The notes under the pieces were generated by a model that worked only from the letters and a program-made list of their open reading frames with translations, had not been told where the DNA came from and ran no database searches. The position numbers and the translations under genes were made by a program. A stretch of 64,000 bases of DNA from Paraburkholderia aromaticivorans (GTDB lineage: Bacteria; Pseudomonadota; Gammaproteobacteria; Burkholderiales; Burkholderiaceae): NCBI RefSeq assembly GCF_002278075.1, contig NZ_CP022989.1, positions 3,038,001 through 3,102,000 on the forward strand. The letters are read 5' to 3'. Shown here in pieces: positions 34,807 to 44,204 of this stretch; positions within the stretch are counted from its first letter, which is position 1; every line of letters starts with the position of its first letter.

Positions 34807-34836
34807 TCAAACGGCTGCCTGCGGGCGGCCGTTTTG
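34807..34836 (+). terminator. Intrinsic terminator after the hydratase-like gene
   Basis: AAACGGC (34809-34815) and GCCGTTT (34828-34834) with a 12-base loop, continuing into TTTT. It lies about 40 bases after the stop. Confidence 0.75.
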
Positions 34837-35625
34837 CATTTATCGCATCTGTGTCGGCGACCGTGCCGTATACACCTATTGGAACGAGGCGGGCTCGGGC
34901 CGTCATCCAGTTGAACAGGAGTGCATGCGGCTAACCCTGCCGCCGGCGCGGTTAATGTCGAGCGACGTAGGAGGTACGAAGCATGCTCCGCTCTCGCTGA
35001 AGTGGATGACACGCCTCGTGAAAGGGCGCGGAACAAAACCGCTCGCGCATTGACGAACGCTTGAAACAGCGCGGCCGGAATACATGCCGGCATTGACATG
35101 CCGCATGACCGGTCCACGAACATGTAACAGGCCACTGTTTGTGTAGACCGAACGCTTGTGTCGCGCGTTGAGGAAAAAAGTGGCCGGACACATAAAGCGG
35201 GCAGGCGTCCGCGCTTTCAGCAACAAAGTGCGTGTGTGCAGACACGCTGTCCGATACAGCAGTGGGATTGTTCGATGAACGTAGCGGATCGCGCAGGGCA
35301 GTATTGCAGGATACTGAGGCAGGACACTGAGGCACGACACTGAAGCAGAAGCAATGAGCAGCACTGCTTCAGAGTGCTGATACGGCGGCAAGGCGCGAGG
35401 GAAAGGCAGTGACGTGTAAGTGCAATTGCTGCGATACGAGTGCAAGATTGTAGGTGGTCGAAACTTTGTTTCCAAGTGAGGAATGTCGGGAGGCGAATGC
35501 GGCGCGATTTTCGCAACGTAGTTCGTGAAAAAAAATTTAAAAGGGTTTAGGATGAATTCGAGCGATGTCGTTTCCGAATAGCGCGCCGCGCACGACATCG
35601 GTCTAGACTTCGGCGAGGAGGTAGC
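34837..35625. other. Long leader / intergenic region upstream of prkA
   Basis: Almost 790 bp without a convincing gene; the open frame on the minus strand is the antisense shadow of prkA. Base composition is less GC-rich than in genes, with GAAAAAAAATTTAAAAGGG at about 35527-35545. It contains a 10-bp palindrome ATGCCGGCAT (about 35084-35093), a 13-bp tandem triplet (35310-35348) and a perfect inverted repeat CGATGTCG (35563-35570) / CGACATCG (35593-35600) just before prkA. CTAGACT at 35603-35609 resembles a sigma-S -10 box but would put the start inside the ribosome site. An sRNA or long 5' leader is possible. Confidence 0.5.
35310..35348. repeat. Three-unit 13-bp tandem repeat
   Basis: GATACTGAGGCAG, GACACTGAGGCAC and GACACTGAAGCAG directly adjacent, in the long region before prkA. 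Confidence 0.8.
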
Positions 35626-37548
35626 ATGGATATCTACAGCAGTTTCGCGACCCGCTTCGAGAAAACGCGAGAAGATGAGCTCTCGCTCGAGGAGTATCTC
35701 GCGCTCTGCAAAGACAATCCCGCCGCGTACGCCACGGCTGGCGAACGCATGTTGACGGCAATCGGGGAGCCGGAACAGATCGACACGCGTAACGATCCGC
35801 GCATGTCGCGCATCTTCGCGAACAAGGTCATCAAGGTATACCCCGCATTCCGTGAGTTCTACGGAATGGAAGAGGTGATCGAGCAGGTGGTCGCCTACTT
35901 CCGGCACTCGGCCCAGGGGCTTGAAGAAAAGAAGCAGATTCTGTATCTGTTGGGCCCGGTCGGCGGCGGTAAATCGTCGATCGCGGAACGTCTCAAGCAG
36001 CTCATGGAGCGCGTGCCGTTCTACGCGATCAAGGGCTCGCCCGTGAACGAGTCGCCACTCGGTCTGTTCGACTACGAGGAAGACGGCCCGATTCTCGAAG
36101 AACAGTACGGCATTCCGCGCCGTTACCTGAAAAGTATCCTCAGCCCGTGGGCGGTCAAGCGCCTGCACGAATACAACGGCGACATCCGCAAGTTCCGCGT
36201 GGTGCGCCGCTATCCGTCGATCCTTCGCCAGATCGGTATCGCCAAGACCGAGCCGGGTGACGAAAACAATCAGGACATTTCGTCGCTGGTCGGTAAGGTC
36301 GACATCCGCAAGCTCGAACAGTACGCACAGGACGACGCGGACGCTTACAGCTACTCCGGTGGTCTGTGTCTTGCCAATCAGGGCCTGCTCGAGTTCGTCG
36401 AAATGTTCAAGGCGCCGATCAAGGTCCTGCACCCGCTGCTGACTGCAACCCAGGAAGGCAACTTCAAGGGCACGGAAGGGTTTGGCGCGATCCCGTTCGA
36501 CGGCGTGATTCTGGCTCACTCGAACGAGTCCGAATGGAAGGCGTTCCGCAACAACCGTAACAACGAAGCACTGCTCGACCGGATCTTCGTGGTGAAGGTG
36601 CCGTACTGCCTGCGCTACGGTGAAGAGATCAAGATCTACGAGAAGCTGCTGCGTAATTCGTCGCTGGCGAATGCGGTGTGCGCGCCGGGCACGTTGAAGA
36701 TGATGGCGCAGATGTCCGTGCTCACGCGTTTGCAGGAGCCGGAGAATTCGAGCCTGTTCTCGAAGATGCAGGTGTACGACGGTGAGAACCTGAAGGACAC
36801 CGATCCGAAGGCCAAGTCTTATCAGGAGTACCGCGATTTCGCGGGCGTGGACGAAGGGATGACCGGCGTGTCGACCCGGTTCGCGTTCAAGATCCTCTCG
36901 CGCGTGTTCAACTTCGATTCGACGGAGGTCGCGGCCAATCCGGTGCACCTCATGTACGTGCTCGAACAGCAGATCGAACGTGAGCAGTTCCCACCGGAAA
37001 CCGAGCAGAAGTATCTGTCGTTCATCAAGGACGTGCTCGCCTCGCGCTATGCGGAGTTTATCGGCAAGGAGATTCAGACCGCGTATCTGGAGTCGTATTC
37101 CGAGTACGGTCAGAACATTTTCGATCGCTACGTGACGTATGCGGACTTCTGGATTCAGGATCAGGAGTTCCGCGACCACGACACCGGCGAGAGTTTCGAC
37201 CGCGCGGCGCTGAACGCTGAACTGGAGAAGATCGAGAAACCCGCGGGCATCAGCAACCCGAAGGACTTCCGCAACGAGATCGTGAACTTCGTGCTGCGTG
37301 CGCGTGCTGCCAATGGCGGGAAGAATCCGGCATGGGTCAGCTATGAGAAGCTGCGCGTCGTGATCGAAAAGAAGATGTTCTCGAACACGGAAGAGTTGTT
37401 GCCGGTGATCTCGTTCAACGCCAAGGGCTCGGCGGAAGAGCAACGCAAGCACGAAGACTTCGTCAATCGCATGGTGACGAAGGGCTATACGCCGAAGCAG
37501 GTGCGCTTGCTGTGTGACTGGTATTTGCGCGTGCGCAAGTCGTCATGA
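35626..37548 (+). CDS. prkA: Serine protein kinase PrkA (YeaG family), 640 aa
   Basis: N-terminal AAA-type ATPase domain with Walker A LLGPVGGGKSSIAERL (about 107-122) and FDGVILAHSNESEWKAFR (sensor-1-like). The C-terminal PrkA domain includes SFNAKGSAEEQRKHEDFVNR and MVTKGYTPKQVRLLCDWYLR. It follows E. coli YeaG throughout, a stress- and nitrogen-starvation-linked kinase. It heads a prkA-yeaH-spoVR operon, a widely conserved trio. GAGGAGG stands 6 bases before the ATG. A perfect 8-bp inverted repeat lies between about 26 and 63 bases upstream of the ATG. Cytoplasmic. Confidence 0.95.
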   Translation: MDIYSSFATRFEKTREDELSLEEYLALCKDNPAAYATAGERMLTAIGEPEQIDTRNDPRMSRIFANKVIKVYPAFREFYGMEEVIEQVVAYFRHSAQGLEEKKQILYLLGPVGGGKSSIAERLKQLMERVPFYAIKGSPVNESPLGLFDYEEDGPILEEQYGIPRRYLKSILSPWAVKRLHEYNGDIRKFRVVRRYPSILRQIGIAKTEPGDENNQDISSLVGKVDIRKLEQYAQDDADAYSYSGGLCLANQGLLEFVEMFKAPIKVLHPLLTATQEGNFKGTEGFGAIPFDGVILAHSNESEWKAFRNNRNNEALLDRIFVVKVPYCLRYGEEIKIYEKLLRNSSLANAVCAPGTLKMMAQMSVLTRLQEPENSSLFSKMQVYDGENLKDTDPKAKSYQEYRDFAGVDEGMTGVSTRFAFKILSRVFNFDSTEVAANPVHLMYVLEQQIEREQFPPETEQKYLSFIKDVLASRYAEFIGKEIQTAYLESYSEYGQNIFDRYVTYADFWIQDQEFRDHDTGESFDRAALNAELEKIEKPAGISNPKDFRNEIVNFVLRARAANGGKNPAWVSYEKLRVVIEKKMFSNTEELLPVISFNAKGSAEEQRKHEDFVNRMVTKGYTPKQVRLLCDWYLRVRKSS

Positions 37549-37688
37549 TGCGCATTGCGTGCCGCCCGCGCGGTCCTTCCGTGCGGGCACCGTGCGAGGC
37601 GCGAATTGCATGGACATAGCGTTGCTTCAGGCAGCGTGCGTCTCGCGCACCCGAAATGAGTGCAGCTGCATGGGATCGGAGACCGGGC

Positions 37689-38960
37689 GTGCTTCATCAA
37701 ATCATCGACCGCAGGTTGGCAGGCAAGAACAAGAGCATTGCGAATCGCGAACGCTTTTTGCGTCGCGTTAAGAACTATATTCGTCGCGCCGTTTCGGAAG
37801 CCGTGCGCGATCGCAGCATCAAGGATATTCAGAACACCCAGAGCATCACCATTCCGCGCAAGGACATCGCGGAACCGTCGTTCCGGCATGGCCCCGGCGG
37901 CAAGCGGGAAATGGTGCATCCGGGCAATGCCGACTACATTCGTGGCGACAAGATCCAGCGCCCGCAAGGCGGCGGTGGTGGAGGCGGGGGCAACCAGGCC
38001 AGCAATGAAGGCGAGGGTCAGGACGACTTCGTGTTCGAGCTGAGCCGCGAAGAATTCATGCAGTATTTCTTCGACGATCTCGAACTGCCGCGTCTCGTCA
38101 AAACCCATCTGATGGCCGTGCCCACGTGGAAGAGCATCCGCGCGGGCTGGGCCGCCGAAGGCACGCCGAACAACATCGACGTGGTTCGTTCGCTGCGCAG
38201 CGCACTTGGCCGCCGCATTGCGCTCGGTGCGCCGCTCGTCAACCAGTTGCACGAGATGGAACGGCAACTGGAGGTGATGAAAGCCGATCCCGACGATCGT
38301 CGCGACGAGATCAAATTGCTCGAAGAGGAAATTCACCATTTGCGTGGGCGCATCTGGCGGATTCCGTTTATCGATCCGTTCGATTTGCGCTATGTGAACC
38401 GCGTGAAGCAGCCCACGCCGTCCAGCCAGGCGGTGATGTTTTGTCTGATGGATGTGTCCGGTTCCATGGACGAGCAGCGCAAGGATCTCGCCAAGCGCTT
38501 CTTCATTCTGCTGTATCTGTTTCTCAAGCGTAACTACGAGAAGATCGAAGTGGTGTTCATTCGCCACCATACGCGCGCCGAGGAAGTCGACGAAGACACC
38601 TTCTTCCACTCGACCGAAAGCGGCGGCACGGTCGTGTCGAGCGCGCTGGAGCTGATGCAGAAGGTAATGGACGAGCGCTATTCGCCGACTGAATGGAATA
38701 TTTACGGCGCTCAGGCTTCGGACGGCGACAACTGGACCGACGACTCGCCAAAGTGCCGCAAGATTCTCTCTGATGACATCCTGGAGAAGGTGCGCTATTT
38801 TGCGTATATTCAGGTGACGCCGGAAGAGCAGAACTTGTGGCTGGAATATGCGCAATTAGCCCTGAGCCAGCCGCACATGGCGATGAAGAAGGTCGAGACC
38901 GCGGCTGACATTTATCCGGTGTTTCGTGAATTGTTTGAAAAGCAGGCGGCTAATTCATGA
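37689..38960 (+). CDS. yeaH: YeaH/YhbH family protein with VWA-like domain (GTG start), 423 aa
   Basis: Begins at GTG 37689 as (M)LHQIIDRRLAGKNKSIANRE, matching the YeaH opening 'IDRRLNGKNKS.vNR.RFLRR'. GGAG lies 8 bases before it, and longer frames upstream lack this match. A Gly-rich stretch (RPQGGGGGGGGNQ, about 93-105) is also found in E. coli YeaH. The C-terminal half contains the von Willebrand A-like MIDAS SQAVMFCLMDVSGSMDEQRK (DxSGS) and SGGTVVSSALELM. It acts with PrkA and SpoVR; the biochemical role is unresolved. The stop overlaps the spoVR ATG. Confidence 0.92.
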   Translation: MLHQIIDRRLAGKNKSIANRERFLRRVKNYIRRAVSEAVRDRSIKDIQNTQSITIPRKDIAEPSFRHGPGGKREMVHPGNADYIRGDKIQRPQGGGGGGGGNQASNEGEGQDDFVFELSREEFMQYFFDDLELPRLVKTHLMAVPTWKSIRAGWAAEGTPNNIDVVRSLRSALGRRIALGAPLVNQLHEMERQLEVMKADPDDRRDEIKLLEEEIHHLRGRIWRIPFIDPFDLRYVNRVKQPTPSSQAVMFCLMDVSGSMDEQRKDLAKRFFILLYLFLKRNYEKIEVVFIRHHTRAEEVDEDTFFHSTESGGTVVSSALELMQKVMDERYSPTEWNIYGAQASDGDNWTDDSPKCRKILSDDILEKVRYFAYIQVTPEEQNLWLEYAQLALSQPHMAMKKVETAADIYPVFRELFEKQAANS

Positions 38961-40687
38961 CGAACAAGCCCCCGCACAACGAAGCGCGCGGCGAGCCAGA
39001 GAACGGCGCGCCGGAGCGCGGGAAAGGCGTGCCGCAGCAGCAACAGTCGGGGCATGCCGAGGCGAAGGCGGACGATACGGGAGCCGCCACGGCCGGAGCA
39101 GTCGACACTGCTGCAGCACGGGGACACACCGGAACGCCCACCGAGGGGCAAAGGGAAGTCCGTATGAACGTAGCCGATAGACGGCCTCTGCCGTGCCCGT
39201 CCGACTGGACCTTCGAATTGATCGAAGAGTACGACTCGCATATTGCCCGTGTTGCAGAGCAATATGAACTCGACGTGTATCCGATCCAGCTCGAACTCAT
39301 CAGCGCCGAACAGATGATGGATGCGTACGCGTCCGTCGGCATGCCGGTGAACTACCGTCACTGGTCGTTCGGCAAACACTTTCTCTCTACCGAAAAGAGC
39401 TACCGTCGCGGGCAGATGGGCCTCGCGTACGAGATCGTCATCAATTCGAACCCCTGCATCGCGTATCTGATGGAAGAGAACACGATGACGATGCAGGCGC
39501 TCGTCATCGCCCACGCGGCCTATGGGCACAACTCGTTTTTCAAGGGCAACTATCTATTCCGGCTGTGGACGGATGCGCACGCGATCATCGACTACCTCGT
39601 CTACGCGAAGAACTACATCGCGGAGTGCGAGGAGCGCTTCGGGCTCGACCGGGTCGAAGAACTGCTCGATTCGTGCCACGCGTTGATGAACTACGGCGTG
39701 GATCGCTACAAACGTCCGCAAAAGCTCTCGCTGGAAAAGGAGTTCGCGGCGCGCCGCGAACGCGAGGCTTATCTGCAGTCGCAGGTCAACGAACTGTGGC
39801 GTACCCTGCCGACCCGGCATACGCCGCTGCCGGAGGAAATCGAGGAGCGCTATCCGCCCGAGCCGCAGGAAAATCTGCTGTATTTCGCGGAGAAGAACGC
39901 GCCGTTGCTGGAGCCGTGGGAGCGGGAAGTGATCCGCATCGTGCGCAAGGTCGGGCAGTATTTCTATCCGCAACGGCAAACCCAGGTGATGAACGAGGGG
40001 TGGGCGACGTTCTGGCACTACACGTTGCTCAACACCATGTACAACCAGGGCAAGCTGGAAGACGGCTTCATGATGGAGTTTCTCCATTCGCACAGCAATG
40101 TGGTCTACCAGCCGCCGGTCACCAAGCCATACTACAGCGGCATCAATCCGTACGCGCTCGGCTTTTCGATGATGAGCGACATTCGCCGGATCTGCGAAGC
40201 GCCCACGGAAGAGGACCGCAAGTGGTTCCCGGAACTCGCGGGCAGCCCGTGGCTACCGGCCATGCACTACGCGATGCGCAACTTCAAGGACGAGAGTTTT
40301 GTCGCGCAGTATCTGTCGCCGCATCTGATCCGCGAAATGCGCCTCTTCTCGGTGCTCGACGACGACATGCGCGACGCGCTCGAAGTCTCGGCGATTCACG
40401 ACGACAGCGGTTATCAGTACGTGCGCCAGGCGTTGTCGCGGCAGTACGACATGCATCATCGCGAGCCGAACATTCAGGTGTGGGCGGTAAATACGCGCGG
40501 CGACCGGAGTTTGACGCTACGGCATTTCATGAGCGACAACCGGCATCTTTCCGGTGACAGTGACGAAGTGCTCAAGCATATGGCGCGCCTGTGGCAATTC
40601 GACGTCTACCTGGAAAGCGTCGATGAGAACGGCACGGTTCGCAAGCGTTACGAGTGCCGCTATGTACCGCCGGCGGTGAGGGTGTGA
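38957..40687 (+). CDS. SpoVR/YcgB family protein with N-terminal extension, 576 aa
   Basis: From about residue 80 the sequence follows E. coli YcgB and Bacillus SpoVR very closely: DWTFELIEEYDSHIARVAEQ, SVGMPVNYRHWSFGKHFLST, MTMQALVIAHAAYGHNSFFK, QTQVMNEGWATFWHYTLLN. The preceding ~69 residues are a low-complexity Gln/Ala/Gly/Glu tail absent from YcgB. The first ATG (38957) overlaps the yeaH stop (ATGA), favouring coupled translation from there. An in-frame ATG at 39164 with AAGGGAAG upstream would give the classical length, so two products are possible. A strong terminator follows. Confidence 0.92.
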   Translation: MTNKPPHNEARGEPENGAPERGKGVPQQQQSGHAEAKADDTGAATAGAVDTAAARGHTGTPTEGQREVRMNVADRRPLPCPSDWTFELIEEYDSHIARVAEQYELDVYPIQLELISAEQMMDAYASVGMPVNYRHWSFGKHFLSTEKSYRRGQMGLAYEIVINSNPCIAYLMEENTMTMQALVIAHAAYGHNSFFKGNYLFRLWTDAHAIIDYLVYAKNYIAECEERFGLDRVEELLDSCHALMNYGVDRYKRPQKLSLEKEFAARREREAYLQSQVNELWRTLPTRHTPLPEEIEERYPPEPQENLLYFAEKNAPLLEPWEREVIRIVRKVGQYFYPQRQTQVMNEGWATFWHYTLLNTMYNQGKLEDGFMMEFLHSHSNVVYQPPVTKPYYSGINPYALGFSMMSDIRRICEAPTEEDRKWFPELAGSPWLPAMHYAMRNFKDESFVAQYLSPHLIREMRLFSVLDDDMRDALEVSAIHDDSGYQYVRQALSRQYDMHHREPNIQVWAVNTRGDRSLTLRHFMSDNRHLSGDSDEVLKHMARLWQFDVYLESVDENGTVRKRYECRYVPPAVRV

Positions 40688-40734
40688 CGCCGTCCTGAAG
40701 CTGCGGTCGTTTGGACATTAGCGTGATCTGTGAG

Positions 40735-40772
40735 AAGCCCCTGCCAATCGTGCGACTGGCAGGGGCTTTTTT
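40735..40772 (+). terminator. Intrinsic terminator of the prkA-yeaH-spoVR operon
   Basis: AAGCCCCTGCCA (40735-40746) and TGGCAGGGGCTT (40757-40768) form a perfect 12-bp stem with a 10-base loop, followed by a T-run. Confidence 0.92.
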
Positions 40773-40922
40773 ATCGCGGCCTGACAAACCACCATCTTTC
40801 CCTTGCACTTCTGTAAAATTCGCGCACGTGCGAAGCATGCCGCCACGGCATCTCGGCTCGCGCGTTGTGAAGACGGCGCCACGACCGTTACCTCCGTTCA
40901 AAGACAAGGAAAGAGAACAAGC

Positions 40923-42227
40923 ATGACCGACCTAACCGACCAAACCGTGGCTTCGGCTCACGACACACGGCGCCGCATCTTCGCGATCGTTGGCGCTTCA
41001 TCGGGCAATCTCGTCGAGTGGTTCGACTTTTACGTGTATTCGTTCTGCGCGCTGTACTTCGCGCCGGCGTTCTTCCCGAGCGGCAATCCGACCACGCAGT
41101 TGCTCAACACCGCCGGCGTGTTCGCGGCCGGCTTCCTGATGCGTCCGATCGGCGGCTGGTTCTTCGGCCGTCTCGCCGACAAGCACGGCCGCCGCAGGGC
41201 GATGATGGTGTCGGTGTTCATGATGTGCGGCGGCTCGCTGGTGATCGCGCTCTTGCCCACCTACGCGCAGATCGGCGCGCTCGCGCCGGCGCTGCTGCTG
41301 GTTGCGCGGCTGTTCCAGGGGTTGTCGGTGGGTGGCGAATACGGCACCAGCGCGACCTATATGAGTGAAGTCGCGCTCAAGGGGCGGCGCGGCTTTTTTG
41401 CGTCGTTCCAGTATGTCACGCTGATCGGCGGCCAGTTGTGCGCACTGCTCGTGCTGGTGGTGCTGCAACAAACGCTCTCCACCGAAGAGCTGAAGGCGTG
41501 GGGCTGGCGCGTGCCGTTCGTGATCGGCGCGCTGGCGGCCTTGATCGCGCTGTATCTGCGTAAATCGCTCGACGAAACCACCACGGCCGAGACGCGTCAT
41601 CGCAAGGAAGCGGGCACGTTGCGCGGTCTGTGGGTGCATAAAGGCGCGTTCATGACCGTGCTCGGCTTCACGGCCGGCGGCTCGCTGATTTTCTACACGT
41701 TCACGACGTACATGCAGAAGTACCTGGTCAACACGGCAGGCATGCATGCCAAGACGGCCAGCAACGTGATGACCGCGGCGCTGTTCGTGTATATGGTAAT
41801 GCAGCCGGCGTTCGGTGCATTGTCGGACCGCATCGGCCGCCGCCGTTCGATGCTGTTCTTCGGCTTTTTCGCGACCATCGGCACGGTGCCGTTGCTGCAT
41901 GCGCTGAAAGACGTGACGAGCCCGTATGCGGCATTTGGCCTGGTGGTGCTGGCGCTCGCCATTGTGAGCTTCTACACGTCGATCAGCGGTCTGATCAAGG
42001 CGGAAATGTTCCCACCGGAAGTGCGCGCGCTGGGCGTGGGGTTGTCGTATGCGGTGGCCAATGCGATCTTCGGCGGCTCGGCGGAGTATGTCGCGCTGTG
42101 GTTGAAGTCGGTCGGCAGCGAGTCCGCGTTCTACTGGTACGTCACTGCGCTCTGCGCGATTGCCGGCATCGTCTCGCTGCGTATGCGCGATCCGTCGAAA
42201 GAAGGGTATTTGCGTCACGAGCCTTGA
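40923..42227 (+). CDS. kgtP: Alpha-ketoglutarate permease KgtP, copy 2, 434 aa
   Basis: Near-identical to the copy at 16981-18285 from [20 protein letters not shown] to the C-terminal KEGYLRHEP. The few differences seen include VLP/LLP, TRRRKE/TRHRKE, WLHKG/WVHKG and [20 protein letters not shown]. Even silent positions agree over long stretches. The first ~13 residues ([13 protein letters not shown]) and the upstream DNA are unrelated to copy 1, so the two are separately expressed. AAGGAAAGAG precedes the ATG. MFS H+ symporter for 2-oxoglutarate. An intrinsic terminator follows. Confidence 0.9.
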   Translation: MTDLTDQTVASAHDTRRRIFAIVGASSGNLVEWFDFYVYSFCALYFAPAFFPSGNPTTQLLNTAGVFAAGFLMRPIGGWFFGRLADKHGRRRAMMVSVFMMCGGSLVIALLPTYAQIGALAPALLLVARLFQGLSVGGEYGTSATYMSEVALKGRRGFFASFQYVTLIGGQLCALLVLVVLQQTLSTEELKAWGWRVPFVIGALAALIALYLRKSLDETTTAETRHRKEAGTLRGLWVHKGAFMTVLGFTAGGSLIFYTFTTYMQKYLVNTAGMHAKTASNVMTAALFVYMVMQPAFGALSDRIGRRRSMLFFGFFATIGTVPLLHALKDVTSPYAAFGLVVLALAIVSFYTSISGLIKAEMFPPEVRALGVGLSYAVANAIFGGSAEYVALWLKSVGSESAFYWYVTALCAIAGIVSLRMRDPSKEGYLRHEP

Positions 42228-42268
42228 GGCTTCAAGGCACCATTACGCACGACCGCAGCGGTTCGCGA

Positions 42269-42302
42269 GCGGCGCTCCAGGGAGGCCCGGAGCGCCGTTT
42301 TC
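42269..42302 (+). terminator. Intrinsic terminator after kgtP copy 2
   Basis: CGGCGCTCC (42270-42278) and GGAGCGCCG (42289-42297) form a perfect 9-bp stem, with an inner GGG/CCC pairing, followed by TTTT. Confidence 0.8.
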
Positions 42303-42351
42303 GCGGCCTTAACGCTTTGAGCGGAAGGCGTATCGACCGCACGGCACACGC

Positions 42352-42573
42352 TCACGCCACGATGATCTCGGTGCCCAACGCGTGCAGCAGATCGCGCAGC
42401 GCTTCGGCCTGCGCCATTTTCGCGCCGCTGCGCAAGTGAATCTGCAGCGCCCGCCCGGTGATTCCGTCGACGGGTTGCGCGAGCCACAACTCCACTGCGA
42501 GCCCCAATCCTTCAGGCTGGTTGACAACGACCGGTTCGATCACACGCGGCTTGAAACAGGCACTGTCGGACAT
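42352..42573 (-). CDS. Small conserved-looking protein, 73 aa
   Basis: MSDSACFKPRVIEPVVVNQP begins a short soluble protein ending GAKMAQAEALRDLLHALGTE IIVA. It has an alternating β/α pattern, no signal peptide and no membrane segment. GAGG lies about 9 bases before the ATG and coding bias fits the genome, which supports a real gene. No family was recognised. It converges with kgtP copy 2 across a terminator. Confidence 0.6.
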   Translation of the reverse strand: MSDSACFKPRVIEPVVVNQPEGLGLAVELWLAQPVDGITGRALQIHLRSGAKMAQAEALRDLLHALGTEIIVA

Positions 42574-42729
42574 GGCGTATCGCCTCAGGTCTGGTGATGG
42601 ATCACACCTATCCTAGTCAGCGTGTTGCGTGAGACCAAGCAACAAATACGCGTTTGCTTAGCAGCGGATGCTTAGCAGAAAACCCGCTTATTGCCCTCGC
42701 GCTGACCGGCGTTCAGCGCCGGCGCCGCG

Positions 42730-43812
42730 TTACACCGGCTCCGAATGATCGCTCGCGAACTCCGGGACCAACTCCTTGACGACGGCGGCCGGATCCACGC
42801 CCACCGCAGGCGCCGTAGCCACCGCAGCGACCGCGGCCGCCGCCACGGCCTGCTGGCGCGCGCTCAACGCGCCACGCGCGAGCATCAGAAGATGGTAGTA
42901 AAGCCGCGCGTTCAGCCCATAGCGGTACGCGAACAGATGGGCGAAGGCGACCTTGAGTCCGGCGAGCGCCTGACGGTTCTTCGCGTGAGCCGACACCACG
43001 ATCGGCGCGAGACGGCGCAACGCCAATCTGCGTGACGGCTCGAGTTGCGCCGGCAGCTTCAATGCCTTGACGTACGCATACGCGCAGAGCGTCGCCGCGG
43101 CCGTCGTGCCGCGCGTGCTGTGCGAGATCGAGCTTGCCGTCTTGCGATACACGGACACGTAGTCGTGCAGGTAGAAGACCTCGCGCGCCGCGAGACACAG
43201 CTCGGTGCCGAACACGAAGTCGCAGCACACGCCGTACGTGTCTTTGTAGCCGATCCGCTTCACGAGTTCGGCGTTGGCCATCCAGCCGTTGTTCGGGAAC
43301 ATCTGAATGAGCCCGGTTCTACCCGGCAGGGATTGCAGGCCCTCGGCATCCTTCGAGCGTCGAAACGCGGCGTTCAGCTTCGCGCTCGCCGCGAAATCGA
43401 TGGCGCCGCCATGGTCGGCTTCATACTGATCGCCGAATGCCACTTCGAGTCGCGGATGCAGCGTCCATAACGACACGAGTTTTTCGACGCCGTCCGTGGT
43501 GAGCAGGTCGTCGTCGTGGATCAGCAGAATCTTGTCGCCGCTCGCGCGCCTGAACAGGTTCGCGACATTGCGCGCCTGGCCGAGTGAAGGCTGATTCCTC
43601 ATATAGCGCACGCGTGGCTCGCGTGCATAACGCGTTGTGATCAACCGCTCCGTGCGCCTGTCCGCCGAGTCGTCGCCGATCAGGATTTCCAGATTGCCGT
43701 AGCTTTGCGTCAGGCACGAGTCGATGCACGTCACGAGCAGATCAGGGCGGTCGCAAGTGGGCAGACAGATGGAAACCTTGGGGTGGGTGGAGGGGGTCGA
43801 AGTGATGGACAT
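42730..43812 (-). CDS. Family 2 glycosyltransferase, 360 aa
   Basis: GT-A fold start VSICLPTCDRPDLLVTCIDS CL, then NLEILIGDDSADRRTERLI and the DxD metal-site region ILLIHDDDLLTTDG (about 96-109). The acceptor-side half includes NNGWMANAELVKRIGYKD. Such enzymes add sugars to surface polysaccharide, lipid or protein from nucleotide-sugar donors. The C-terminal ~50 residues are Ala/Val-rich and may be a peripheral membrane or linker segment. No other glycan gene is adjacent, so the product is unknown. AAAGGCG precedes the ATG. Confidence 0.85.
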   Translation of the reverse strand: MSITSTPSTHPKVSICLPTCDRPDLLVTCIDSCLTQSYGNLEILIGDDSADRRTERLITTRYAREPRVRYMRNQPSLGQARNVANLFRRASGDKILLIHDDDLLTTDGVEKLVSLWTLHPRLEVAFGDQYEADHGGAIDFAASAKLNAAFRRSKDAEGLQSLPGRTGLIQMFPNNGWMANAELVKRIGYKDTYGVCCDFVFGTELCLAAREVFYLHDYVSVYRKTASSISHSTRGTTAAATLCAYAYVKALKLPAQLEPSRRLALRRLAPIVVSAHAKNRQALAGLKVAFAHLFAYRYGLNARLYYHLLMLARGALSARQQAVAAAAVAAVATAPAVGVDPAAVVKELVPEFASDHSEPV

Positions 43813-43982
43813 AAGCGTCGCCTTTGTTATCTGTTGAGGGGCGGCAGCTGGTCCGCTTGACGCACACGTCGCTGCAAGCAGAAAAATAGTCCATCACACC
43901 AAAAAAATAATCGGTAAAAATAAGGAAGAAATGTTTGCCGTATGAAAGCGCGCTGAAGGGGAATATTTATGCGGCTTCGCTG

Positions 43983-44003
43983 AAAAAAAGCAGCAAAGCC
44001 GCT
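43983..44003 (-). terminator. Intrinsic terminator of the 59-aa gene
   Basis: On the minus transcript AGCGGC, TTT loop, GCTGCT (one G-U pair) is followed by TTTTTTT, about 22 bases after the stop. The same bases belong to a larger 12-bp inverted repeat, GCGGCTTCGCTG (43971-43982) / CAGCAAAGCCGC (43991-44002), with one mismatch. Confidence 0.7.
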
Positions 44004-44024
44004 CGCCCTCCAACACGCACGATT

Positions 44025-44204
44025 TCAACTAACCGAGGGTTCTCCCTCGCCGGGTTTTTTGCCCGGACGGTCTGCGGGCGACTGATTGCGGCCCTCGTCG
44101 TCGCGTTCGGGCAGCTTGCTTTTCTCGTTGTCGCTGTGTACGACCGGCTGCGGATGTTCCATGTCAGCCGGTTTCTGATCGCCACGCACTTTCGTTTCGC
44201 TCAT
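44025..44204 (-). CDS. Small, highly charged, disordered protein, 59 aa
   Basis: MSETKVRGDQKPADMEHPQP and a tail SPADRPGKKPGEGEPSVS. It consists almost only of polar and charged residues, with no hydrophobic core, so it is probably intrinsically disordered. AGGAG lies 7 bases before the ATG and a clear terminator follows the stop, so the unit looks complete. No family recognised; small hydrophilic proteins of this kind are often stress-related, which is only a suggestion. Confidence 0.6.
   Translation of the reverse strand: MSETKVRGDQKPADMEHPQPVVHSDNEKSKLPERDDEGRNQSPADRPGKKPGEGEPSVS

Noticed and set aside
35603..35609. CTAGACT as a sigma-S -10 box for prkA.
   Set aside because: Transcription would start inside the ribosome site, leaving almost no leader; mentioned only as a resemblance.
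34903..37452. A very long open frame on the minus strand opposite prkA and its leader (about 849 codons).
   Set aside because: It is a by-product of high-GC codon structure in prkA; its translation is Arg/His/Leu-rich with no domain, and prkA on the other strand is unmistakable.
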